DNA of 64,000 bases from Streptomyces sp. HB132 (GTDB taxonomy: Bacteria > Actinomycetota > Actinomycetes > Streptomycetales > Streptomycetaceae), in the NCBI RefSeq assembly GCF_016909575.1, contig NZ_JAFBGA010000014.1:1-64000 (forward strand), given 5' to 3'. Shown here in pieces: positions 34,247 through 44,100 of this stretch (position 1 is the stretch's first letter; the number at the start of each line of letters is the position of its first letter). The notes beneath the pieces are model-generated. The model worked only from the letters and a program-made list of their open reading frames with translations. It was not told the DNA's origin and searched no databases. The position numbers were made by a program, and so were the translations under genes.

Positions 34247-35752
34247 GTGCCCACGCCGCACCGATCGCCCCGTCCCCCACACCCCCGCACCGCTCCCCCG
34301 CAGCGCAGAGCTCCTCGGCAGCCCGCGTCCGGCGACCGGAAACGCAGCCGGGCCGGCAGCGGGCGGAAGCCGCCGCCCCGGTGGGGCATGCGGGTCGTCA
34401 CCGGGCTGTCCGTGCTGGTGCTCGGCGCCGGCGGGATCGGCCATGCCGTCGTGAGCGGTCTGGAGACGGGGATCGACCGGGTCGACCCGTTCAAGGACAT
34501 GAAGAACCGCCCCCGCGGCGGCCACGGCATGAACTTCCTGCTCGTCGGTACCGACGGCCGCGACAGGATCAGTCCGGAGGAGAAGAAGAAGTACAAGCTG
34601 GGCGGCGCCCCCTGCCACTGCACAGACACCCTGATGCTCGTGCACCTCTCCGCCGACAAGCAGCGGGCCAGCGTCATCAGCCTGCCGCGTGACAGCTACG
34701 CCGAGCTCCCCGCCCACACCGACGGCACCACCGGCAAGGAGCACTCCCCGCACCCGGTGAAGCTGAACGCCGCCTACGCCGAGGGCGGGCCTCAGCTCAC
34801 GGTGCGGACCGTCGAGCAGATGACGGGCGTCAAGATCGACCACTACCTGGAGGTCGACTTCACCAGCTTCATGAAGACGGTCGACACCCTGGGCGGGGTG
34901 GAGATCTGCACCGCCAAGCCGCTCAAGGACTCCTACACGGGACTGAACCTGGCGGCAGGCACCCACAGGCTCGACGGCGGGCAGGCCCTCCAGTACGTGC
35001 GCTCCCGGCATCTCGACGGGGCGGCCGACCTGGGCCGGATGCAGCGCCAGCAGAAGTTCATGGCCGCGCTGATCAAGCAGACGACCAGCAGCGGTGTCCT
35101 GATGAACCCCATGAGATTCCATCAGGTGGCCACGTCGATGCTCGAGTCGGTCCGCGCCGACAAGGGCTTCGGGACGGAACAGATGCTCGGGCTCGGCAAG
35201 GCCCTGCGCGGCTTCACCCCTGCCTCGTCCGAGTTCGCCTCCGTCCCCTTGGAGGAGAAGGGTTTCCAGGTCAAGGGGATCGGCTCCACGGTGAAGTGGG
35301 ACGCCGTGAAGTCGAAGAAGATGTTCCAGGCGCTGCGCGAGGACAGATCGCTCGCCCCGCACCAGCCGAAGCAGCCCGAGGCGACGCTCGTCGACGTGGC
35401 CCCGGAGCAGATCCGGGTGCAGGTCTACAACGGGACGCCTAGGGACGGGCTCGGCCAGGACGTCGACGCGGCGCTGCGCGGAACCGGTTTCGACACCACC
35501 CGCGCCCCGCTGAACGGCGGACCGAAGGATCTCCGACGGACGCTGGTCAGCTACGACCCGCGCTGGGACCGGTCGGCGAAATCCCTGGCCACCGCACTGC
35601 CCGGGTGCGAGTTGAAAGCGGTGCAGGGGCAGGGCGGGACGATGAAGGTCACGGCGGGCTCGGACTTCACCAAGGTGCAGCGGGTGAAGGCCGAGGATCC
35701 GCAGCGCGGCGAGTTCGGCACCGTGACGGGCGACCAGGTGGTCTGCCCCTGA
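34247..35752 (+). CDS. LCP family protein 4 with LytR_C domain
   Basis: This 501-aa protein has a Pro/Arg-rich tail, a membrane helix at about 46-68, the LCP domain (MNFLLVGTDGRDRIS, ISLPRDSYAELP, KLNAAYAEGGPQLTVRTVE, IDHYLEVDFTSF) and a C-terminal LytR_C domain (IRVQVYNGTPRDGLGQDV). CHCTD in the LCP domain (near residue 123) adds two Cys not seen in the paralogues. The GTG at 34247 follows GGAGG by 8 bases; an in-frame GTG at 34238 overlaps that element and is less likely. It diverges from the GT2 gene, with both promoters in 181 bp. Confidence 0.92.
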   Translation: MPTPHRSPRPPHPRTAPPQRRAPRQPASGDRKRSRAGSGRKPPPRWGMRVVTGLSVLVLGAGGIGHAVVSGLETGIDRVDPFKDMKNRPRGGHGMNFLLVGTDGRDRISPEEKKKYKLGGAPCHCTDTLMLVHLSADKQRASVISLPRDSYAELPAHTDGTTGKEHSPHPVKLNAAYAEGGPQLTVRTVEQMTGVKIDHYLEVDFTSFMKTVDTLGGVEICTAKPLKDSYTGLNLAAGTHRLDGGQALQYVRSRHLDGAADLGRMQRQQKFMAALIKQTTSSGVLMNPMRFHQVATSMLESVRADKGFGTEQMLGLGKALRGFTPASSEFASVPLEEKGFQVKGIGSTVKWDAVKSKKMFQALREDRSLAPHQPKQPEATLVDVAPEQIRVQVYNGTPRDGLGQDVDAALRGTGFDTTRAPLNGGPKDLRRTLVSYDPRWDRSAKSLATALPGCELKAVQGQGGTMKVTAGSDFTKVQRVKAEDPQRGEFGTVTGDQVVCP

Positions 35753-35781
35753 CGGTCCGTGGGGCGGCGTCGTCGGTGGGA

Positions 35782-35832
35782 GGTTACGGACATCATCGTG
35801 CCCGGTATGCACCACTTTGACAGTCCGTAACC
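35782..35832. terminator. Long-loop inverted repeat between convergent genes
   Basis: GGTTACGGAC at 35782-35791 is perfectly complementary to GTCCGTAACC at 35823-35832, with a 31-base loop. It lies between LCP gene 4 (plus) and the thioesterase gene (minus). It could be a terminator or, given the loop length, a protein-binding site. Confidence 0.4.
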
Positions 35833-35868
35833 GTCCACCGGTCGAATCGATCGGGATCGGGACGGCCC

Positions 35869-36417
35869 TCAGTCGTCGATGCCCTCGGCGGCACGCCGCT
35901 CACGCAGCTCCTTGATGGCACGCCGCCTGGCGAGGCGGTGCGTGCGCCGGATCTGCGCCTCCTGGTAGCGGCGCTTGTCACGCTCGGTCTCCGGGGCCAC
36001 CTGCGGTACGCGGCGCGGCTTGCCCTCCTCGTCGACCGCCGCGAACACCAGATAGGCACTCCCGACCTGCTGCGCCGGGGTCGACTCGTTCCACCGCTCC
36101 GCCATGACGCGGACGCCGACCTCCATCGAGGAGCGGCCGGTCCAGTTCACCTGGGCTCGGACGTGAACAAGGTCACCGACGCGCACCGGCTCCAGGAAGA
36201 CCATCTCGTCCATGGAGGCCGTCACGGCCGGGCCACCGGAGTGCCGGCCCGCGACCGCCCCCGCCGCGTCATCGACCAGCTTCATGATCACACCGCCGTG
36301 CACCGTACCCAGGAGGTTGGTGTCGTTGCCGGTCATGATGTGGCTGAGGGTGGTCCGGGAGGCCGAGGTCGGCTTGACCGGAACATCACCCTCCGGTGTC
36401 TGGGGCTGATCTGTCAT
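35869..36417 (-). CDS. Acyl-CoA thioesterase, hotdog fold
   Basis: The protein has 182 aa. It is an acyl-CoA hydrolase of the hotdog family, releasing fatty acid and CoA in the cytoplasm. The signature helix region reads GTVHGGVIMKLVDDAAGAVAGRH, with the conserved Gly-Gly and Asp, followed by PVRVGDLVHVRAQVNWTGRSSMEVGV. A highly charged C-terminal helix (RRYQEAQIRRTHRLARRRAIKELRE region) follows. The ATG at 36417 (MTDQPQTPEG) has AAGGTGG about 6 bases upstream. It lies between two LCP genes but has no evident link to them. Confidence 0.88.
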   Translation of the reverse strand: MTDQPQTPEGDVPVKPTSASRTTLSHIMTGNDTNLLGTVHGGVIMKLVDDAAGAVAGRHSGGPAVTASMDEMVFLEPVRVGDLVHVRAQVNWTGRSSMEVGVRVMAERWNESTPAQQVGSAYLVFAAVDEEGKPRRVPQVAPETERDKRRYQEAQIRRTHRLARRRAIKELRERRAAEGIDD

Positions 36418-36536
36418 GCCGTCCACCTTATGCGGGGGCTTGCACCCGTCCGCATTGCATCAGCTTCGCAACAGCCGTGCCCCGATCTCCCGTACACCCT
36501 GTAAGAGGCACTGGTCGAGACGGCACACTGGTCGGC

Positions 36537-37805
36537 ATGAGCGATTGGCCCGAAGGACGCAACGGCGGACCCGACGAGCGCTACGGACGTGGCAGTGCGA
36601 GCCCGCGGCCCGAGAGCGCCCGCGCCATGCCGCACGTCCGGCGGCGCCCCGCGCCGCCGCAGTCCCCGCCCCACATCCCGCCCCAGCAGGGCCAGGGGTA
36701 CGGCGGTCACGGCGAGGCCCCCGGCTACGACAGCGGCTACAACACGGGCCAGGTCTACGGCGGCGGCGGTCAGGGTGGCGGCGGCCGTGGCGGTGACAGC
36801 GGTTACGTCCAGCCCCGCCCCGCCCCGAACTGGGGCCGGCGCCTCAAGGTCGGCACCCTGACCCTCGTGGTCGCGCTGCTCGCGGTCTCCATCGGCACGT
36901 ACTTCTGGGCCGACGGCAAGCTCAAGCGCGAGGTCGACCTCTCCAAGGTCATCGAGCGCCCCTCCGAGGGCGACGGCACGAACTACCTGATCGTGGGCTC
37001 CGACAGCCGCGAGGGCATGACGGCCGAGGACAAGAAGAAGCTGCACACCGGCTCCGCCGAGGGCAAGCGGACCGACTCGATGATGATCCTGCACGACGGC
37101 TCCAACGGCCCGACGATGATCTCCCTGCCCCGCGACTCCAACGTCGAGATCCCCAGCTTCGTCGGTTCCGAGTCCGGCAAGAAGTTCGTGGGGACGGGCC
37201 GCACGACGAAGCTGAACGCCGCGTACGCCGAGGACGGCCCGGAGCTGCTGGTCCGCACCGTCGAGTTCAACACCGGGCTGCGCATCGACCACTACGTCGA
37301 GATCGGCTTCGGCGGCTTCGCCAACATCGTGGACGCCATCGGCGGCGTCGAGATGGACATCCCCAAGGCGTTCAAGGACAAGAAGTCCGGCGCCGACTTC
37401 CAGGCCGGCAAGCAGACGCTGAACGGCGAGCAGTCCCTCGCCTTCGTCCGCACCCGGTACGCGTTCGCCGGCAGCGACCTGGACCGCACGAAGAACCAGC
37501 AGAAGTTCCTCGCGGCCCTGGCCTCCCAGACGGCGACCCCGTCGACGATCCTCAACCCGTTCAAGCTCTACCCGACGATGGGCGCCGGCCTGGACACGCT
37601 GGTCGTGGACAAGGACATGTCGCTCTGGTCGCTCGGCAACATGTTCTTCGCGATGAAGGGCGTCACGGGCGGCGAGGGCACGTCGATGAACATCCCGCTC
37701 TCGGGCCAGAGCGTGAACGGCAACCTGGTCTGGGACAAGGACAAGGTCAAGCAGCTCGTGGAGCAGCTGAAGAACGACGAGAAGGTCACGGTCAAGGGCA
37801 GCTGA
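36537..37805 (+). CDS. LCP family protein 5, without LytR_C
   Basis: The protein has 422 aa. The cytoplasmic tail (residues 1-100) is Gly/Tyr/Gln/Pro-rich, for example GYGGHGEAPGYDSGYNTGQ. A membrane helix lies at about 104-125, then the LCP domain with TNYLIVGSDSREGM, ISLPRDSNVEIPSF, TTKLNAAYAEDGPELL and IDHYVEIGFGGF. There is no LytR_C domain; the protein ends soon after the LCP fold. The ATG at 36537 (MSDWPEGRNGG) is the natural start. A terminator with a T-rich tail follows, which also marks the left edge of the accessory island. Confidence 0.92.
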   Translation: MSDWPEGRNGGPDERYGRGSASPRPESARAMPHVRRRPAPPQSPPHIPPQQGQGYGGHGEAPGYDSGYNTGQVYGGGGQGGGGRGGDSGYVQPRPAPNWGRRLKVGTLTLVVALLAVSIGTYFWADGKLKREVDLSKVIERPSEGDGTNYLIVGSDSREGMTAEDKKKLHTGSAEGKRTDSMMILHDGSNGPTMISLPRDSNVEIPSFVGSESGKKFVGTGRTTKLNAAYAEDGPELLVRTVEFNTGLRIDHYVEIGFGGFANIVDAIGGVEMDIPKAFKDKKSGADFQAGKQTLNGEQSLAFVRTRYAFAGSDLDRTKNQQKFLAALASQTATPSTILNPFKLYPTMGAGLDTLVVDKDMSLWSLGNMFFAMKGVTGGEGTSMNIPLSGQSVNGNLVWDKDKVKQLVEQLKNDEKVTVKGS

Positions 37806-37821
37806 CCGGCGGTACGCACAG

Positions 37822-37847
37822 GATCCGGACGGTCCGCCGTCCGGATC
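37822..37847 (+). terminator. Intrinsic terminator after LCP gene 5
   Basis: GATCCGGACGG at 37822-37832 pairs perfectly with CCGTCCGGATC at 37837-37847 around a TCCG loop, followed by a T-rich run (TTCCTGTTTCTCC). This is the most classical intrinsic terminator in the window. Confidence 0.8.
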
Positions 37848-37953
37848 TTCCTGTTTCTCCAGCGCGTCTGTTTTTGCCCTCTAAGCTTCCCCGGAGGGGT
37901 CGGCTACGCAGCGTTTCTCGCGCAGCCGTGAGACGAGATCAGGGGTGCCATCG

Positions 37954-40900
37954 ATGACGGACGTGACCGTAGGGGCAGCACAGCCCGAAGCCGACATCGA
38001 CGGGGAACCGACCGTGCCCGCCCACGGTCAGCTCGTCACCGTGCGGAACCGCCCCTGGGTCGTCACGGAGGTCTCCCGCTCCGCCGTCTCCTCCGAGGAC
38101 CCGGCCCGTACGGCGGGAGCTTCGGCACCGCATCTGGTAGCCCTGGTCTCCGTCGAGGACGATGCCCGGGACGAGGAGCTCCGGGTCGTGTGGGAGCTGG
38201 AGCAGGGCGCGGTGGTCCACCAGCAGTACGAACTGCCCTCCCCGGCCGCCGGCATCGATGCCCCCGACCGTCTGGACGCGTTCCTCGACGCGGTGCGCTG
38301 GGGCGCGATCGCGTCAGCCGACAAGACCGCCCTTCAGGCACCCTTCCGGTCCGGTGCCGAGATCCAGGACTACCAGCTGGCGCCCGTCGTCCGTGCCCTC
38401 TCCATGCCGCGTACGAACCTGCTGATCGCGGACGACGTCGGTCTCGGTAAGACCATCGAGGCCGGCCTGGTCATGCAGGAGCTGATGCTCCGCCACCGGG
38501 CCCGCACGATGCTGATCGTCTGTCCTTCCGGTCTGACCCTGCAGTGGCAGGACGAGATGCGGGACAAGTTCGGCCTGGACTTCCGCATCGTCAACAGCGC
38601 GCTGCTCAGGGAGCTCCGCCGCACGCACGGCCCGTACACCAACCCCTGGACCCACTATCCGCGGCTGATCGTCTCGGTGGACTGGCTGAAGCGTGACCGG
38701 CCGCTGCGCATGTTGCGGGAGGTCCTGCCGCACCTTCCCGAGTACCCGCGCGCCTTCGACATGCTCGTCGTCGACGAGGTGCACACCTGCGCACCGTCCG
38801 GGACCGGCCGGTACGCCGTCGATTCGCAGCGTACGAACGCGATCCGCACCCTCGCGCCGCACTGCGAGCACCGTCTCTTCCTCTCCGCGACCCCGCACAA
38901 CGGCTTCCTGGAGTCGTTCACCGCCCTCCTGGAGCTCCTGGACGACCACCGTTTCGCCCGTGGGGTGAAGCCCTCCGACGAGCAGTTGCGCCGCGTCATG
39001 GTGCGGCGTCTCAAGTCGGAGCTACCGAAGACGTGGGACGGCAAGGCGCGCTTTCCGGAGCGGGTGCCGCACGCCCTTGAGGTGCGGTACGCGGACGAGG
39101 CGCGCGCCGCGTACGCGAAGCTGTCGGCCTACGCGCGCTCCCGCCGCGAGGCCGGTGACGGCGCTGCCGCCCGCACGGCCTCGGACTTCGTGACGACCCT
39201 GCTCAAGAAGCGGTTCCTCTCCTCCCCCAAGGCTTTCGCCGAGACGATCGACGTCCACCTGGAGACGATGACGAAGGGGCCGAAGGCCGAGCAGGCCCCG
39301 AGCGAGAAGGTGCTGCGTCCGCTCATCGAGCGGGTGGAGGAGACCGCGGAGAGCGACGAGGACCACGCCGAGGCGGCCGAGCGGGCGCTGACCGCGGTGC
39401 GCCAGGCCTCGCGCACGCTGTCCACCGCCGAGCACACCCAGCTGAAGGAGCTGTCGGTGTGGGCGCGTACGGCCACCAAGCGGCCGGACGCCAAGTTCGT
39501 CGCCCTGCGCGGCTGGCTCGACTCCATCGTCTGCAAGAACGGTCCGGCCGGGGACTGGGAGCCGGACCGGGTGATCATCTTCACCGAGTACCGCGACACC
39601 CAGCGCTGGCTCTTCGACCGGCTGATCGCCGCCGGATACCCGGCGGACCGGATTGCCCAGCTGTACGGCGGCCAGAAGCCGGACGAGCGCGAGCACATCA
39701 AGACGGTCTTCCAGGAGGACCCGTCCCTTTCGCCGGTCCGCATCCTGCTCGCCACGGACGCCGCCAGTGAGGGCATCAACCTCCAGGCCCACTGCCACCG
39801 GCTCCTGCACTGGGAGATCCCGTGGAATCCCAACCGCCTGGAGCAGCGCAACGGCCGTATCGACCGGCACGGGCAGCGGGCGGACCAGGTGGACGTCTTC
39901 CACTTCGTCCCCGAGGGCTGGCAGGGGTTCAGCGCGGCCGAAGACGACGACCCGAACTCCCGGCACGAGGACGGCACCCTGGAGGACGAGCTCCACTTCC
40001 TGGCCGTCGCCGCACGCAAGACGGAGCAGATCCGCGAGGACCTCGGCAGTGCCGGTGAGGTGATCGCCGCGCAGGTCGAGCAGAAGATGCTGGGCCGGCG
40101 CTCCGACTGGACCACGGCCGACGCCGAGATCAGCAGGCGCTCGGGGCAGGCCGTCCTCAAGGTGGACCGGGACCTCGCCAAGGAGCTGGAGAAGCTGGTG
40201 GCGGAGCTCGCCGGCAGCCGCGACACCCTGCACCTCACGCCCGAGACCGTGGAACGCGTCGTGCGAACGGGCCTTCAGCTCGCGCACCGCAAGGACCTCA
40301 CCGAGATCCCCGACCCCGCGGGCGGCGACTCCCCCGCGCGCTGCTTCCGGCTCCCCGAGCTCCCCGGCGCCTGGGCGCACGCCCGCAACGACGGGCTGCG
40401 CCATCCGCTGACCGGCCGGGAGCGCCCGGTGGTCTTCGACGAGCGGGACGCCCGCCGGCGCACGGACGTGGTCCTGCTGCACCTGGGCCACCGCCTCGTC
40501 CAGATGTGTCTGCGGCTGCTTCGCGCCGAGCTGTGGTCGGACGGCCGGAGAGCAAAGCTGTCCCGGGTCACCGCCCGCGTGGTCCCGGGTGATCTGCTGC
40601 GTACGCCCGCCGTCGTCGCCCATGGCCGGGTGGTCATCTCCGGTCGTGGCGGCACCCGCCTCCACGAGGAGATCATTACCGCCGGGGGTGCGATCACCGG
40701 CGGCAAGCTGGAGACCGCACGGCAGGAGGAGCTGGATGCCTGGCTCGCCGCCGCGTCCGAGGAACTGCCCGCAGCGGACGTGACCGACCGGCTCACCGAG
40801 CTCTGGCCGGACCAGCTGAGGGACCGGCTCTCCCGTGCCCTGCGCAACCGTGCCCACACCAGGTTCCGCTCGGTGGAGAAGCTCCTCGCCACCCGGTGCG

Positions 40901-41196
40901 AGGAGGAGGTGGAGGGCGTACGCAAGGTCCTCGCCGAGCTGGAGCGCTCCATCCGTGACCGCCTCGACGATCACGGATACTGGGAGCAGGGCTCGCTCTT
41001 CGACATCGACGACGAGCGCCGCCAGCTCCGCGCCGACCGCGAGGCGCTGGCCGAGCGCCGGGACGCCATCCCCGCGCTGGTCGAGTCCGAGACGCAGGCG
41101 CTCCGCAGCCGCTGGGCCGACCCGACGCCCCGCTGGTTCCCCGTCTCCGTCACCTTCCTCGTCCCGTCCGCCCTCGCTCGTGGAGACCGTCGCTGA
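37954..41196 (+). CDS. drmD: DISARM protein DrmD, SNF2-type helicase
   Basis: The protein has 1080 aa. DrmD is the SNF2-family helicase specific to class 1 DISARM anti-phage systems. Residues about 130-320 hold the first motor domain: motif I DDVGLGKT at 160-167 and motif II DEVH at 274-277, then SATPHNG. Residues about 500-700 hold the second: ITEYRDTQRWLFDRL-like segment, DAASEGINLQ and motif VI QRNGRIDRHGQ at 631-641. The long C-terminal ~380 residues are helical and charged. The ATG at 37954 has AGGGG 8 bases upstream; the in-frame GTG at 37945 overlaps that element. It overlaps drmMI as TGATG, so the pair is translationally coupled. Confidence 0.9.
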   Translation: MTDVTVGAAQPEADIDGEPTVPAHGQLVTVRNRPWVVTEVSRSAVSSEDPARTAGASAPHLVALVSVEDDARDEELRVVWELEQGAVVHQQYELPSPAAGIDAPDRLDAFLDAVRWGAIASADKTALQAPFRSGAEIQDYQLAPVVRALSMPRTNLLIADDVGLGKTIEAGLVMQELMLRHRARTMLIVCPSGLTLQWQDEMRDKFGLDFRIVNSALLRELRRTHGPYTNPWTHYPRLIVSVDWLKRDRPLRMLREVLPHLPEYPRAFDMLVVDEVHTCAPSGTGRYAVDSQRTNAIRTLAPHCEHRLFLSATPHNGFLESFTALLELLDDHRFARGVKPSDEQLRRVMVRRLKSELPKTWDGKARFPERVPHALEVRYADEARAAYAKLSAYARSRREAGDGAAARTASDFVTTLLKKRFLSSPKAFAETIDVHLETMTKGPKAEQAPSEKVLRPLIERVEETAESDEDHAEAAERALTAVRQASRTLSTAEHTQLKELSVWARTATKRPDAKFVALRGWLDSIVCKNGPAGDWEPDRVIIFTEYRDTQRWLFDRLIAAGYPADRIAQLYGGQKPDEREHIKTVFQEDPSLSPVRILLATDAASEGINLQAHCHRLLHWEIPWNPNRLEQRNGRIDRHGQRADQVDVFHFVPEGWQGFSAAEDDDPNSRHEDGTLEDELHFLAVAARKTEQIREDLGSAGEVIAAQVEQKMLGRRSDWTTADAEISRRSGQAVLKVDRDLAKELEKLVAELAGSRDTLHLTPETVERVVRTGLQLAHRKDLTEIPDPAGGDSPARCFRLPELPGAWAHARNDGLRHPLTGRERPVVFDERDARRRTDVVLLHLGHRLVQMCLRLLRAELWSDGRRAKLSRVTARVVPGDLLRTPAVVAHGRVVISGRGGTRLHEEIITAGGAITGGKLETARQEELDAWLAAASEELPAADVTDRLTELWPDQLRDRLSRALRNRAHTRFRSVEKLLATRCEEEVEGVRKVLAELERSIRDRLDDHGYWEQGSLFDIDDERRQLRADREALAERRDAIPALVESETQALRSRWADPTPRWFPVSVTFLVPSALARGDRR

Positions 41197-44100
41197 TGCC
41201 CCCCGCCAACCGCCGCGCCCCCGTGACGGGACACATCCCCACGCCTGCCGAGCAGCATGAGGAGTGGCTGCGGCTGCTCCGCCCGGACGGTCCGTTCGTC
41301 TCGCTGCCGGTTCTGACCGACGTGTTCCCGCAGGGCCTGGACACCGTGCCGCCGGAGACCGTACGGCGGATGCGCCAGGCCTGGGAGGAGGTGCAGGAGG
41401 ACCCGGCCCTGCTGCGTCATGGCTGGGAGCGGCTGATCCTCGGCGAGCTGCTGGGCTGGACGCCGGGCCTGCGCGAGGGTGCGGCGCTGCCGGAGTCCGT
41501 GAGGGCCGGTGCGAACACTCCCGACGCGGTGCTGGTCGGACCGGGCCCGGACGGCTTCTCGGCGCGTGTCCTGTTCTTCCGGACCCCGGAGTGGGGCGGT
41601 TCACTGACCCGCGCGAAGGGCGAAACCCCCTCCCTCGTGGACCGGGCCGCGGACCTCGCCCGCTGGCGGGACGTCCCGCTCTCCGTGGCCACCAACGGAC
41701 GGGAGTGGGCGCTGGTCCACGCCCGCCCCAAGGAGGCCACCACCGTCGCCGTCTTCGACGCCGACCTGTGGCTGGAGGAGCCCCTGCTTCTGCGGGCCTT
41801 CGCGAGCCTCCTGCACGTCCGCCGCGCCGCCCTCCCTGCCCTGGACGCCCAGGGTGCGCACACCTTCTCGCTCGCCGCACTGTTCGCCCGGACGGCCGCC
41901 CAGCAGGCGGACGTCACCGACACACTCGGCAAGCAGGTCCGCGCGGCCGTCGCGCTGCTGGTGGCCGAGCTGTCCCGCCTGGACCGCGAGGCGAACGGCG
42001 AACTGCTCGCCGACGTCGACGCCAAGCCCCTGTACGACAGTGCGCTGACCGTCATGATGCGGCTGGTCTTCCTCCTCTGCGCGGAGGAGCAGCGGCTGCT
42101 TCCCTCCGACATCCGCCTCTACGCGAAGTCGTACGCCGTCGCCCCGCTGCACGAGGCCCTGGACGCCGAGCGCTCCCTCCACGGCGGCGAGCTCGGCGAC
42201 CGCCGGGCTTCCGCCTGGCCGCAGCTGCTCGCCGTCTTCGGAGCGATCCACGGCGGTTCGACCCATGACGAGCTGTGGATTCCGGCGTACGGGGGTTCAC
42301 TCTTCGATCCGTCCCGATTCCCGTGGCTGGCGGGGGCGAAGGTCACCGACCGGGTCGTGCACAAGATCCTCGACGCGCTCCTCGTCCTGCGCCGCAAGGG
42401 CAAGGGCCGCGAGGCCATGTCCTACAAGGGCCTGGACGTCGAGCAGATCGGCCATGTCTACGAGGGTCTACTGGAGTACGGCTGCGAGCGCGCGCACCAG
42501 CCGTACGTGGGCGTGGTCCTCGGCCGTGACGGGCAGTACGAGGCGGTGCTGCCGCTGGCCGAGCTGGAGGAGTGGCAGGCGGCCGGGTCGATCGAGCGTG
42601 AACTGAAGGAGGCGACGGGCGTCACGTCCGTCGCGCAGGTCCGCAAGGCCCTGGACAAGGCGGGGACCGTCACCGCCGAGCTGCACGCCTCGGCGGGCAA
42701 CGACGACGAACTGGCGGCGCGCATCGCCCCGTTCGCCGGCCTGGTCGGCGACGACCTGCGCGGCGAGCCGATGGTGTTCCCGGCCGGCTCCATGGTGATG
42801 GTCCGCTCCGGCAACCGCCGCAACACGGGGACGCACTACACCCCGAAGAAGCTCGCGGAGGAGGTCGTCGAGCACACGCTCGCGCCGCTGTGCTTCTCCC
42901 CGGGCCCGGCCGAGGGTGCAGCCGTCGGCGTGTGGAAGGCGAAGCCGGCCGAGGAGCTGCTGAAGCTGCGGGTGCTGGACCCGGCGATGGGCTCCGGCGC
43001 GTTCCTGGTCTCGGCCTGCCGGTATCTCTCGGACCGGGTGGTGGACGCCTGGCTGCGGGACGGCCTGCCGAACGAGGTCCGCCGCGATGTGGGCGAGGAC
43101 GACCGGGACGAACTGCTGCGGGTGGCACGTCGGCTGGTGGCCGACCGGTGCCTGTACGGGGTGGACCGGGACCCGATGGCGGTGGAGCTGGCCAAGCTGT
43201 CGCTGTGGCTGGTCACGCTGGCGAAGGGGCGGCCGTTCTCGTTCCTGGACCACGCGCTGCGCAGTGGGGACTCACTGGTCGGCGTCATCGACGTGGAGCA
43301 GATCAAGGCGTTCCATCTGGAGTCGGGCGCACGCCAGTTGAGCCCGGAGGTGTCGCGGGCGTTGGACATCACGGAGACGGTGCTCTCGGAGGCAGCGGCG
43401 CTGCGTCGGGAGATCGAGGCGACGCCGGTCCACGACATCCGGAGTGTCCACGCGAAGACGGAGAAGCTGCGGAAGGCGGAGGCGCTGTCCGAGCAGTTGC
43501 GGCTGGCGGCCGACGCGGTGGTGGGCGCGGCCCTGGCGGCGGAGGGCATCTCCGACGAGGAGGCGTCCGACCTGACCGGTGAGGAGAAGGTGGGCGGCAA
43601 GCGAGGCGCTGCACAGTTCCGGGACGCGAAGGAGAGCGCGAAGGAGCGGGCCTACAACGACCGGCTGGAGTCGGTCGCGGGGCTGGTGGCGACGGCGCTG
43701 GAGAAGGAGCGGGCCGATGACAGCCCCGGGACCGGGTGGTCGTACGAGGGCCAGCAGGCGCGGGAGGTGGTGGATCGGTGGCTGAAGGGCGAACGGGCCG
43801 CTGCGGTGAGGCCGTTGCACTGGCCGCTGGAGTTCCCGGAGATCATGGGGGTGGGGGGCGCGTCGGGGTTCGACGCGATCGTGGGGAACCCGCCGTTCAT
43901 CGGGGGCAAGAAGCTCACGGGAGCGCTGGGAACTGACTACCGGGAGTACTTGGTCAACCGGCTGGCCGGCGGAACTCGGGGGCACGCTGATCTGTGCGCG
44001 TACTTCTTGCTGCGGAATCTCGCACTGGCTCCGGGGCGCCGAACGGGGATCATCGCTACGAACACCATTGCTCAGGGGGATACGCGGGAGGTTGGGCTGG

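Noticed and set aside
39022..41880. Long minus-strand frame opposite drmD and drmMI
   Set aside because: Antisense shadow; the plus strand carries complete helicase motifs.
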